The translations under genes and the position numbers were made by a program. 64,000 nt of DNA, taken from the NCBI GenBank assembly GCA_017871115.1, contig JAFCIZ010000007.1, forward strand, positions 2,666,001 through 2,730,000. The letters are read 5' to 3'. This DNA comes from Cunninghamella blakesleeana. Lineage: Eukaryota; Mucoromycota; Mucoromycetes; Mucorales; Cunninghamellaceae. This document shows positions 51,153 to 59,571 of the stretch, piece after piece (the first letter of the stretch is position 1; each line of letters starts with the position of its first letter). The notes under the pieces were generated by a model. The model searched no databases and had not been told where the DNA came from. It saw nothing but the letters and a program-made list of their open reading frames with translations.

Positions 51153-53113
51153 TGATCGTTTTTTTGTATTTTTTGTTGAAGGTGTTGGATGGGATATTGT
51201 TGAAGATGTAGTTGATGGTGATTCTGGTGTAGAGTTGATAATGATTGTTGAATGGGTTGGTGAATTAATTGATATTGGTGAAGAAGTATTGGTGATTGGT
51301 TGGTCAATTGTCTTAGGAGAGGAAACCAAGGGGCTGATGGCCAGTTCGGTGTCAAAAGTGTTGCTTTTGTCGGTTGTAACCAAAGTCTCTGTATTATTTT
51401 GGATAATAGGTTCCAAGGAGGTGCTATGTATAAGCGACCTGTTATTGTTGACCAGTCCTTGGAAAAAGCATTGATCCAAGTTGCTTGATGATGATATTGA
51501 AGGGAAACAAATTTCTTGAGTTGGCTGTTGTTGTGTGTCGCAAAAAGATCTATTGAATGAGGTCCCCATAATTGATCTATCATCTGAAATGTGTTCTTTG
51601 GTAGTGTCCATTCTATTTCTTGTTGAAGTTGGCGTGATGGTGCATCCGCAGGGTTTAGTTTGGACGGAACATATAGGGTGGATAGGTATATGGATTGATG
51701 GAAGCATAGTTTCCAGATAGACATCGCTATTTGGTTCAGTATCAATGAACGAGTTCCCCCGTAATGTTGTACATAAGCAATTGCCGAACGGTTGTCTGAG
51801 CAAATCTGTATATGTTGAAAACGTTGGAATTGTAGATGTTGAAATATCTTTTTGATTGTCAATAATTCCTTGACATTGATGTGGTATTTCAGTTCCTGTT
51901 TGGACCATCGACCCTGTATTTTCTGTTGGCCCCATACTATAGCCCATCCTTTGTCTGATGCATCCGTGAAAATCTGAATTGTCGGTAGATTGTTGATAAT
52001 GTGGTGTCCATTCCATTTCGTTAGTTGAGAGATCCACCAAATTAATTCTGCTTTCATTTGTTGATTGATCTGGCAATGGGAATGATGTCTGAAACGATTT
52101 AGAATTTGAACCATGGATCTCGTCCGAAGTCTTGCTTGTTGATTGCCCAGTTGAGTGGCTAGAACTGTGCCTATGAATCTCGATAGGTTGGTCCAAGTTG
52201 TTGTTGTCTTTTTCAATAACTGGTAGGCCATGCGTCGTATCGATCTGATCTTCTTTCCTGGAACTGATATCATCATATCTTTTGAATTTATAATCATCCC
52301 TAAGTGTTGAATGTGTTGTTGGGGATTTAGAGAAGACTTTTTGATATTTATCATCCATCCTAATTGTGTCATTTTTTCTATTACTTGTTTGGTTTGAAGA
52401 TTTGCTTGTGCTTTGGAAGATGCCATTATCAACAAATCGTCTAGGTAAGCTGTAATCCTTATACCCTTTCTTCTTGCCCAACGAAGTATTGGTTTTAATA
52501 TTTTTGTGAATATAAGTGGAGAAAGGCTGAGGCCGAATGGTAAAACTTTGTATTGGTATATTTGGTCTTTCCATTTGAATTGTAGTAGATGTCTTGAAGA
52601 AGGGTGGATTGGGATGTGATGAAAGGCGTCCTGAAGATCTATGGAGGTAAGGTAATCTCCTTGTTGTAGGATTTTGGTTATTGTCGTCATTGATTCCATC
52701 TTGAAGTGATAAGTTGGTAAATAATTGTTGAGTTGTTTTAAATTGAGAATGGTGCGAAGGCCTCCATCTTTCTTTGGAATCACGAAGATGTTGGAGTGGA
52801 AACCTATTGAGTGTGAAGGGATTGGTTCTATGGCTTGTTTTTGTAATAAGGTTTGTATCTCTAATTCTATGGTGTTGGTGGAAGTCTGATTGTGTAGTTG
52901 TGGTTGATGATGAAATAGGTATGGAAAGGTGAGAGGAGGTTGGTGGCGAAGAGGAATTTTGTATCCTTGATGAATTATTTGATGAATCCATGAAGGTAAA
53001 GGAGAAGGTAAGGAAGAAGACCAAAAGGAAGAGAAATAAGAAAGACGACCTCCTACAGGTATTATATCCTTTTGTTGGAATGATGGCGTGAATGAAATTT
53101 TTGAAAAGAATTT
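51104..53113 (-). CDS. DIRS copy 1 reverse transcriptase / RNase H / methyltransferase-like
   Basis: 669 open codons after a TAA at 53116, with no ATG at the N-terminus, so expression probably needs a frameshift from gag. It begins with the DIRS-typical PVGGRLSYFSSFW and HQGYKIPL, then the RT fingers (VIPKKDGGLRTILNLKQLN), SIDLQDAFHHIPIH, LPFGLSLSPLIFTKIL and YLDDLLI catalytic motif. RNase H follows with TDASDKGWA, VKELLT, SDNRSA and NPADAPSRQ. After it comes a segment starting LWGPHSIDLFATHNNSQL with YIAPPWN and TPNWPSAPWFP, resembling the Dam-like methyltransferase domain found after RNase H in DIRS elements. PPW sits where DPPY/NPPF is expected. Confidence 0.9.
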   Translation of the reverse strand, partial: KFFSKISFTPSFQQKDIIPVGGRLSYFSSFWSSSLPSPLPSWIHQIIHQGYKIPLRHQPPLTFPYLFHHQPQLHNQTSTNTIELEIQTLLQKQAIEPIPSHSIGFHSNIFVIPKKDGGLRTILNLKQLNNYLPTYHFKMESMTTITKILQQGDYLTSIDLQDAFHHIPIHPSSRHLLQFKWKDQIYQYKVLPFGLSLSPLIFTKILKPILRWARRKGIRITAYLDDLLIMASSKAQANLQTKQVIEKMTQLGWMINIKKSSLNPQQHIQHLGMIINSKDMMISVPGKKIRSIRRMAYQLLKKTTTTWTNLSRFIGTVLATQLGNQQARLRTRSMVQILNRFRHHSHCQINQQMKAELIWWISQLTKWNGHHIINNLPTIQIFTDASDKGWAIVWGQQKIQGRWSKQELKYHINVKELLTIKKIFQHLQFQRFQHIQICSDNRSAIAYVQHYGGTRSLILNQIAMSIWKLCFHQSIYLSTLYVPSKLNPADAPSRQLQQEIEWTLPKNTFQMIDQLWGPHSIDLFATHNNSQLKKFVSLQYHHQATWINAFSKDWSTITGRLYIAPPWNLLSKIIQRLWLQPTKATLLTPNWPSAPWFPLLRQLTNQSPILLHQYQLIHQPIQQSLSTLHQNHHQLHLQQYPIQHLQQKIQKNDQWTMLAWNINHPKREN

Positions 53114-53967
53114 TTAATAAAAGGGTTGTTAGAATTAGTGTTAGAATCTTTTGAATTATTAAATTTGTTGGATTGTTTAGCGTCGTATGAATTATTAGAA
53201 TGTGGAAATCTCGATTGTGAATAATCTTCATTAGTGACCCCTGAATTAATGTCGTTATTAAAGGAGGATTTATGTCGGGGTTTATTACGCATGAATTTTT
53301 TATTTGTAGTTTGTTGGATAGACTGTTGAAGTTTGATGTGATCAGCCAATTCTTTTGGATCCATAAGAAGGTTATCATCAGCGGAAGGAGGAGAAACTCT
53401 TGTAGGTAGTCCTTTACAAACATTTTCTTGTCGAAGTGTGGTAAGGTGAGATGCCAAATCTGATAAAAGAGCATCGATATTTGCCAGAAAGTCCAAGGTA
53501 TGTTGTTGTTGTTGCTCCGGTGTCCAATTATTATAAAGAAGTTGATAAGTGAACCAATCCATTGGACGAGTGATACCTGATAATCGGTATTGGATATCAT
53601 AAAGATGGTTATTAATAATCTTTGCTTGTGTTGATTGACTAACTTTGATCGATTTTGGTGGTTCATATGTGCGAAGAGTATTTTTAGGACAATCGAATAT
53701 AAAGCGGCGACGATCTGTATCCAGCAAAGTATGACGAAAGAAATCTTTTTGTATATAAGGGCATTGTTGTAACATATCGGCTGTAGGTGTGAAATCTGCA
53801 CCAGGAAAACGGATTTGTACATTAGGATCATCATTATGGAAAGGATGATTGGAAGAAGAAGAGGCTTCCAATTGCTCGATTCTTTGGAGAAGATTAATGG
53901 CCCATTGTGGAGCTTGTTCATTAGAATTATTAGGAACATTAGTAGATTCGTTAGTAGACATAATCAA
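53062..53967 (-). CDS. DIRS copy 1 gag-like protein
   Basis: 301 residues, starting just inside the right terminal repeat. It has an N-terminal Asn/Glu coiled segment (WAINLLQRIEQLEASSS), a middle part with FRHTLLDTDRRRFIFDCPK and GITRPMDWFTYQLLYNNW, a Gln-rich heptad region (EQQQQHTLDFLANID), and a basic Asn/Ser/His tail that probably binds nucleic acid. There is no zinc knuckle. The 3' end overlaps the RT frame by 52 nt; RT is in the minus-one frame relative to gag. Confidence 0.85.
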   Translation of the reverse strand: MIMSTNESTNVPNNSNEQAPQWAINLLQRIEQLEASSSSNHPFHNDDPNVQIRFPGADFTPTADMLQQCPYIQKDFFRHTLLDTDRRRFIFDCPKNTLRTYEPPKSIKVSQSTQAKIINNHLYDIQYRLSGITRPMDWFTYQLLYNNWTPEQQQQHTLDFLANIDALLSDLASHLTTLRQENVCKGLPTRVSPPSADDNLLMDPKELADHIKLQQSIQQTTNKKFMRNKPRHKSSFNNDINSGVTNEDYSQSRFPHSNNSYDAKQSNKFNNSKDSNTNSNNPFIKNSFQKFHSRHHSNKRI

Positions 53968-54004
53968 CGACGGAAGTCCAGTGCGTAGTAAAATAGTCGA
54001 ACGA

Positions 54005-54125
54005 AAAGAAGATAAAAAAAAAAAAAAAAAAAGGAAAAAAATTTTATTTTATAATAATTTTTAAAACTCAGTAGTAAAATTGTTCGATCTAAATAAAGGA
54101 AAAGAATGATAACAACTAATATCAC
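54005..54125 (-). repeat. DIRS copy 1, right inverted terminal repeat
   Basis: Reverse complement of 49811-49930, containing the poly(A)/poly(T) run and CTCAGTAGTAAAATTGTTCG. An 18-bp end (GGAAAGCGAAGTGTAATA) unique to the right terminus follows. Confidence 0.9.
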
Positions 54126-54246
54126 GGAAAGCGAAGTGTAATAAAAAATAAAAAATAGCAATATATTTTTATTATATTTTTTGCAACTATTTTAATTAGA
54201 AAATTAAAAATGAACATTTCTTAATTTTTATTATAGATTTTATTGA

Positions 54247-54705
54247 TCAATTTATTGGCGTTTGTTTATAATCCTTACAAATAACATTATATATACCTTT
54301 ACTTATATCATTACATTCACATGCAAATCTAGATGTAGATATAAATTTACCATTTTTTGATTGACACCAACTTTCCATGTTTTGAAGGCCTTCCTTTCTT
54401 TTTTCATGTTCAAAAGTAGTCCAATAAGGAAATGTACAAAACTGATTTTTTGTAACAGTACCCCAACCAGATTTACAACTAGGTTCAATACCGGAAAAAC
54501 AACTATTTATTGTTTCTTTACATATGAAGCTAGGTGTTGTCCATGGACACTCTATAATAGATTCTCCATTACTTTTCCTTTGTGCAACTTGACAACAACC
54601 GTTAGAATCTTTAAGTTCCAAACAATTTTTTCCATTAACACTTCCTAATATTTGACAATTTACAGCCGTAAAAAATACAAAAACTAATATCTTTTTAACA
54701 AACAT
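54247..54705 (-). CDS. Secreted cysteine-rich protein, 152 aa
   Basis: I do not recognise the family. Single exon. A signal peptide (FVKKILVFVFFTAVNC) covers about residues 1-18. The mature part has 12 cysteines spaced C-x8-CC-x14-C-x8-C-x6-C-x7-C-x12-C-x23-C-x14-C-x-C-x11-C, with several Trp (ECPWTTPSF, SGWGTV, FPYWTT). Size and Cys content resemble fungal effector candidates. It lies 100 bases from the right end of DIRS copy 1, in the interval between the two DIRS elements. Confidence 0.7.
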   Translation of the reverse strand: MFVKKILVFVFFTAVNCQILGSVNGKNCLELKDSNGCCQVAQRKSNGESIIECPWTTPSFICKETINSCFSGIEPSCKSGWGTVTKNQFCTFPYWTTFEHEKRKEGLQNMESWCQSKNGKFISTSRFACECNDISKGIYNVICKDYKQTPIN

Positions 54706-54723
54706 GTTGAAGCTTTATTTTTT

Positions 54724-54924
54724 TTATTGTGAAAAACCATTTTTATATAAAATAATAGGCATATTTAAACTCAGAATACCAACATCTGCATATTTTAAAT
54801 TTATTGATTCGATCAAATACTGTGTCTTTCCACTTTCTTTATAGTAAACATTCTTTAAATACTTTAAAAAAGTATCACGATCTATCATATTCCCAAAATT
54901 ACACATCTCGCCGTCTTTATGCAA
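54724..54924 (-). CDS. Small hypothetical ORF, 66 aa, possible gene fragment
   Basis: The frame MHKDGEMCNFGNMIDRD onward has protein-like composition (FLKYLKNVYYKESGKTQYL, LKYADVGILSLNMPII). It ends 19 bases before the ATG of the secreted protein on the same strand. It may be the 3' exon of a broken gene or an upstream ORF. No family is recognised. Confidence 0.3.
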   Translation of the reverse strand: MHKDGEMCNFGNMIDRDTFLKYLKNVYYKESGKTQYLIESINLKYADVGILSLNMPIILYKNGFSQ

Positions 54925-55300
54925 TTAATCAAATACAAAATTAATATATACTTAAGTATAAGATATTTAACGTGTAGTTAATGTAGATAAAAAAAAACAA
55001 TTTTAACATTTTTATAATTAATATATTTTTTAAAAAAAGATAAATATCTATGTATATTAAACATGATATAATATTTATATATTAATATAAACAAATTGTT
55101 ACTAATCTATTCAAAGTTGATAGGATTTATTCTTGAGATAATATAAATTTTTAAATAAAATACAATTTTGTATTATTCCTAAAAAAAATGTATACTATAA
55201 AGTATCATGTATGATTTTAAAAAATAATATACAGTATAATATATATTATAAAATAATAAATGTTTAAATGCTCATCTTATTTAGTATAAATATATATATA
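54925..55300. other. AT-rich spacer
   Basis: Low-complexity sequence; 55131-55165 resembles 43877-43915. No gene is seen. Confidence 0.3.
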
Positions 55301-55370
55301 AACACTCACTTTTTATTTTAATAGAAAATAACTCTTACCAAAAACACACACAACAATACGAAAGGAAGTT
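55300..55370 (+). repeat. LTR-retrotransposon leader relic
   Basis: AACACTCACTTTTTATTTTA and AACTCTTACCAAAAACACAC match the leader after the PBS-like motif at 36227-36310. No LTR end or PBS is preserved here. Confidence 0.45.
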
Positions 55371-55578
55371 ACACTTTTAAAACAACCATAAAAATCCCTT
55401 TTTATGAAGTAGATTCGCTCGGACCACTTTAAAAATTAAAGCTGTTATTTTTTATTTTTTTTATTATTCGTATTACTCTTTACCTTTTTATTTTTCTTGT
55501 TTCCTTCAAAAATATAATTTTACGAAAAACTGAATTTTTCTTATTTATAAATTGTCGGATGAAAAAAAAAGAAAATAA

Positions 55579-56238
55579 ATGCAAGAAATAACTGCAGATA
55601 TATTCAAACTAGAAAATAAAAAAGGATATTCTAATTTATCATATGAAAAATTTTTAGAATATCTTGAAATTGATGATGAAATATTTACAGATAAAGACAT
55701 TATTCCAATGAAAGAAATTGACAAAAAAGTTATTGAACGAATTGCTGAAAATCATATTTTATTAACTAAAGCTTATGGAGATGATGATCAAGGAAATGAA
55801 TCTAAAAGACAAGAGTTTGTTTCCACTGTTATTTCTAATATAGTTGCACAATATTATGATAAAAGTGTAAAAATTAAATAAGAAGAACAAATCGACGGTA
55901 AAAATGTTAAAGAGCCTGTTGAATTTGTAATTGCTCGTGGCAAACTTATTTTAATTGTTAGTGAAGCTAAAAAACAAGATTGGGATCAAGGTAAAGCTCA
56001 AATTCTTATATAATTATATAATGCTTACATTCAAAATATTAAACTAGGTACTTCAAAATATCATGTAGTATATGGTATTGTAACAACAGGATATACATGG
56101 GAAATCATTTGCTGTCAAGGGAGTGATATAAATGGTAGTAAAAATATCAGATCAAATATTATATGGAAACATGAAGAAAAGTTTGACCAATTGAAACAAG
56201 CTTAAAAAGAAGACAAGAAGAATGGGAAAATAGGGTGA
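55579..56238 (+). pseudogene. PD-(D/E)XK nuclease-like pseudogene with three in-frame TAA codons
   Basis: One plus-strand frame of 219 codons is broken only by TAA at 55879, 56011 and 56203 before a TGA at 56236; there is no frameshift. The first part is acidic-basic and helical. The core has FVIARGKLILIVSEAKKQDW, where EAK fits the ExK of the PD-(D/E)XK fold, followed by QGKAQILI, LYNAY, YHVVYGIVTTGYTWEIICC and WKHEEKFDQLKQ. Similar nuclease domains are frequent in Mucoromycota and often occur in Crinkler-type effectors. The second and third TAA lie where a Gln is plausible (CAA to TAA). Confidence 0.65.
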
Positions 56239-56599
56239 CCCCAATTGTGAAAAAAATAAATTACATGATTGATCACTCTTTAAATTAACTTTACTGAACA
56301 ACTTGATTGACTTTTTCTAATACAAATAATTTGCTATAAAAAAACAGTCGATGGGAAGTCTTTTATAATAATTGCTATGTATATATATATTCATATATTA
56401 TTAATATTAAGATGCATTTGAATTAGTATGATTTTTACGAAAAATATAAAGATATAAGTTCCCACAATATGAAGCTATTCATAATATGATTAAATTTTAA
56501 ACTTCTTTTAAATTAAATTTATATTTTATAATTTTATATATTAAATGATATATCTTTATAATTTTAATACCTAAATACTATTTGAGTTAACTAATAACG
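56239..56599. other. AT-rich spacer
   Basis: 3' side of the nuclease-like pseudogene. Nothing recognised. Confidence 0.3.
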
Positions 56600-56735
56600 A
56601 ATTATCTATATACTTGTTGATCTTTATCCAATTATATAATTTATTTTATTTTATTTTATTATTTTATTTTTATTTTAAACTATCAATCTAAACTAAGTTG
56701 TATCTACTTATAAAACAAGATACTGGTGCTCACTG
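56600..56735 (+). repeat. LTR end (family 1) with PBS-like motif
   Basis: GTTGATCTTTATCCAATTAT, CTAAGTTGTATCTACTTAT and TATAAAACA match the LTR at 56991-57595. The PBS-like TGGTGCTCACTG is at 56724-56735. A second partial copy with its own PBS-like motif at 56843-56854 follows, so the LTR-leader junction is duplicated in tandem (about 119 bp apart). Confidence 0.6.
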
Positions 56736-56990
56736 ACAACTAAACTAAACTATAAAACTATCTACTTTCCAAAACTATAAAAGGAAATTCTATTTTTCAA
56801 ACAACCAATAATTTACACAACACTACTTATAAAACAAGATACTGGTGCTCACTGACGACTAAACTAAACTACAAAACTATCTACTTTTCAAACAACTAAA
56901 CATTTACACAATAATATTTATTTCATTTCCATTCAAATGTCATTATTTATATTTTTACAATAATAATAATTAATATTAAAATATGATAGG

Positions 56991-57613
56991 TGTTGCGCGA
57001 TGGATCCGCTTAGATCAATTCAAAAGCCGATCTTAAAACTCTAATTGGTTAAAATAATTGTCTACAATTATTTTACCTCCTGAGATATTTTTTCACACTT
57101 TTTCAATCATATTTATTAACAAATTTTATATTATTTTTGTTAGTTTTTGACATTTTTTATATCAATTCTATTAACAAAATCTATATTCTTTTTATTAATT
57201 TTTCACACTTTTAATGTCTTATTTGACATTAAATATTTTTTCTTATATTTATTTTTTTATATAAATACTCGACCTTTTTCTTTTCTTTTTGAAAAACTTC
57301 AGTTAATTTGAAATAAAGATTTTTATATATTAAATTCTCTTAACTCATCTTTTTAGCTAAAGATTATATTTATTTTATATTAATATTGTTGATTACTATC
57401 CAATATTACTTTATATTATTTTATTATAATAATCGTTGATCCTTATCCGATATTATATTTATTTTATTTTATTTTTACTTTGTCTATATAATTGTTGATC
57501 TTTATCCAATTATATAATTTATTTTATTTTATTTTATTATTTTAATTTTATTTTAAATTATCAATCTAAACTAAGTTGTATCTACTTATAAAACAAGATA
57601 CTGGTGCTCACTG
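56991..57613 (+). repeat. LTR family 1, near-complete solo LTR with PBS-like motif
   Basis: It begins TGTTGCGCGA and ends TATAAAACA at 57595 (TG...CA, about 605 bp). A TATA-like ATATAAATACTCGACC lies at about 57260-57275, followed by TTAACTCATCTTTTTAGC and three GTTGAT-TATCC repeats. Six bases after the LTR end comes TGGTGCTCACTG (57602-57613), which would match a tRNA 3' end CAGUGAGCACCA. No coding region follows. Confidence 0.7.
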
Positions 57614-57721
57614 ACAACTAAACTAAACTACAAAGCTATCTACTTTCCAAAACTATAAAAGGAAATTCTACTTTTACAACAACCAAAAATTTACACAACA
57701 CTATCTACTTTCCAAAACTAT

Positions 57722-58198
57722 TGTCGACAATGGTGATACCAATGGCGCTCTTTGAAATTGGTCACTGCTTTTTTGAACCGTTGTTCACTGAACCATTGTT
57801 CACTGAACCAATGTTCACTGAACCAATGTTCACTGCACCGTTGTTCAATATGAAAGTCACTTCCATATCTTTTCCCTACTCTCAATATACTTTAAATAAT
57901 TTTTTTAATTTTTTTTAAATATAAATAGAACCAATTTTTTTCTCTTTCTTTCTCTTAAATTGTCAAATTTTTATAATAAATTATTATCTACTAAATAATT
58001 ATTGAACTTGTCCACTTTATAAAACAAACTTTATAATTTTAAATTTTTTTATTTTAACTTACTATAACATATTCAATTATTGAACTTATCTATTTTTTAT
58101 TTAACAAATTATTTTATTTTTATTTTATTTTTACTTTATAATATTTTATATTATTATATACTATCTTATTTTATAATATTTATTCACTTAAATATTCT
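57722..58198 (+). repeat. LTR family 2, left part, split by DIRS copy 2
   Basis: It starts TGTCGACAATGG and has a 15-bp minisatellite (57775-57847, about 4.5 units of TTGTTCACTGAACCA), a TATA-like AAATATAAATAGAACC near 57915, and TCTCTTAAATTGTCAAATTT. It breaks at 58198 where DIRS copy 2 begins and resumes at 62563. The 65-codon frame at 57721 with FTEP repeats is the minisatellite in translation, not a gene. Confidence 0.7.
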
Positions 58199-58248
58199 AT
58201 ATGATGTAAATACGAATTTATGAAGTATTAACAATATTACACGAGCTA

Positions 58249-58331
58249 GTGATATTAGTTGTTGTTATCATTCTTTTCCTTTATTTAGATCGAACAATTT
58301 TACTACTGAGTTTTAAAAATTATTATAAAAT

Positions 58332-58365
<34 letters not shown>

Positions 58366-58373
58366 CTTCTTTT
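58249..58373 (+). repeat. DIRS copy 2, left inverted terminal repeat
   Basis: GTGATATTAGTTGTTGTTAT to ATCTTCTTTT; reverse complement of 62420-62544. It has one GTT more than copy 1, and the same extra AAC is found at its own right end. Left-only extension is 58199-58248. Confidence 0.9.
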
Positions 58374-58385
58374 GGAGACTAATAC

Positions 58386-58447
<62 letters not shown>

Positions 58448-58467
58448 TTAGAAGGTGGGTGGGCGGG

Positions 58468-58562
58468 AACAACTAATATCACTAGCTCGTGTAATATTGT
58501 TAATACTTCATAAATTCGTATTTACATCATATTACACTTCGCTTTTCGTGATATTAGTTGTT
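58468..58562 (-). repeat. DIRS copy 2, internal complementary region (ICR)
   Basis: Reverse complement gives CGAAAAGCGAAGTGTAAT joined to ATGATGTAAATACG, equal to its own right and left ends. An (AAT)n tract of about 20 units lies just left of it at 58386-58447. Confidence 0.92.
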
Positions 58563-59571
58563 CGTTCAGAGTTTCTTCTGTTATATTAGATGACCCATAG
58601 GAAGATATACGATAGAAGTGTTCGAAAATATCTTTAGAGGACCAAGACCCATGGGCTACAATATCATCCACTGAAATGCCTGCTTGAGCAGCTAAGGTGG
58701 CCGCTAATGCTCTTGCACTTGGAATTGGAGCACCTTCTTCTTTATTAACCTTTGACATTACCTCCCTAATATATTTAGCTATTCTGTCTTTCGACAGAGG
58801 CATACTAAGATCATTCACATATCTATATAATCTGTTTATTTTTATGTCTTGGAAATTAGGATGTGGTGTATAGCACGGAATGTCAACAATTAAATTGTGG
58901 TAGTGTTGGTAAGCTTGGACCGGACATAAAAGTTTATTTGAGTGTGGATGGATAGCCACTCTTTTATGTATATGCTTACCCTTCCTTTTTTCTTTTGGTG
59001 CTATAACCAATAAATGTAGGATTCCTTTGTTATCGATACGGTTTTTGTCCATATCGATACGAGCAATATCCGAAGGACGAAGGAAACCTGCCATAGCTAA
59101 TAACCAGATAGATTTTATAGTGATTAGAGTAGTGGTAAGTGATGAATTATTTCCTAGGTTAGAAATATAATGTAAAGCAGGATGTGTGTCGTAATCCCAT
59201 TTTTTATTAGGTTGTATAGTATTATTATCTATAGCTTTTAGTAAAGTAATAAAACTCTCATTATTTTTAATTAATTGTTGAGTTTTTTTATTATATAGTT
59301 GAAGTAAAGCTGTGGAGTATACACGAATTGTACTTGTCGAATATCTTCGACTGTGATAAATATCGGAGAGGAAATTAACAATGTGGATATGTGGATCAGT
59401 ATTATAATCAATGGATTTATCTTCACACCATTGTTTAAATTTTTGTTGGTTGTTGTTATAAGTTCTGCATACTTTATTTTTGTGTTGGTCAATTATTGTT
59501 GTTGCTGTTTTGGAAAGTTGATTTAATTTTCTCTTTTTGGATGGTTGATGTTCCACGCTAGCATTGTCCAT
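58522..59571 (-). CDS. DIRS copy 2 tyrosine recombinase
   Basis: 349 residues from the ATG at 59571, with the same catalytic motifs as copy 1 (FLRPSDIARID, PSARALAATLA, VAHGSWSS, FEHFYR). About six residues differ from copy 1, for example DDIVAHG for DNIVAHG and YRISS for YRVSS; none is catalytic. The frame stays open up to 62355. Confidence 0.9.
   Translation of the reverse strand: MDNASVEHQPSKKRKLNQLSKTATTIIDQHKNKVCRTYNNNQQKFKQWCEDKSIDYNTDPHIHIVNFLSDIYHSRRYSTSTIRVYSTALLQLYNKKTQQLIKNNESFITLLKAIDNNTIQPNKKWDYDTHPALHYISNLGNNSSLTTTLITIKSIWLLAMAGFLRPSDIARIDMDKNRIDNKGILHLLVIAPKEKRKGKHIHKRVAIHPHSNKLLCPVQAYQHYHNLIVDIPCYTPHPNFQDIKINRLYRYVNDLSMPLSKDRIAKYIREVMSKVNKEEGAPIPSARALAATLAAQAGISVDDIVAHGSWSSKDIFEHFYRISSYGSSNITEETLNEQLISRKAKCNMM

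Larger units (their letters stand above)
49761..54143 (-). mobile_element. DIRS-like retrotransposon, copy 1 (complete)
   Basis: A 4.4-kb element transcribed on the minus strand. It has inverted terminal repeats, an internal complementary region near the 3' end of the coding strand, and gag, RT/RNase H/methyltransferase-like and tyrosine recombinase frames. There is no integrase and no target duplication is seen, as in DIRS1 of Dictyostelium. All three frames are open. An (AAT)n microsatellite of about 27 units lies at 49952-50031. Near identity with copy 2 means recent activity. Confidence 0.93.

Noticed and set aside
51152..53939. Upstream 900 codons of the recombinase frame as a separate gene
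   Set aside because: It overlaps clear gag and RT coding and is low complexity; listed as a finding, not as its own CDS.
55579..56238. Reassigned genetic code with TAA read as Gln
   Set aside because: Other genes in the window end correctly at TAA and use CAA for Gln.
57721..57918. 65-codon ORF with FTEP repeats
   Set aside because: It is the 15-bp minisatellite of an LTR in translation.
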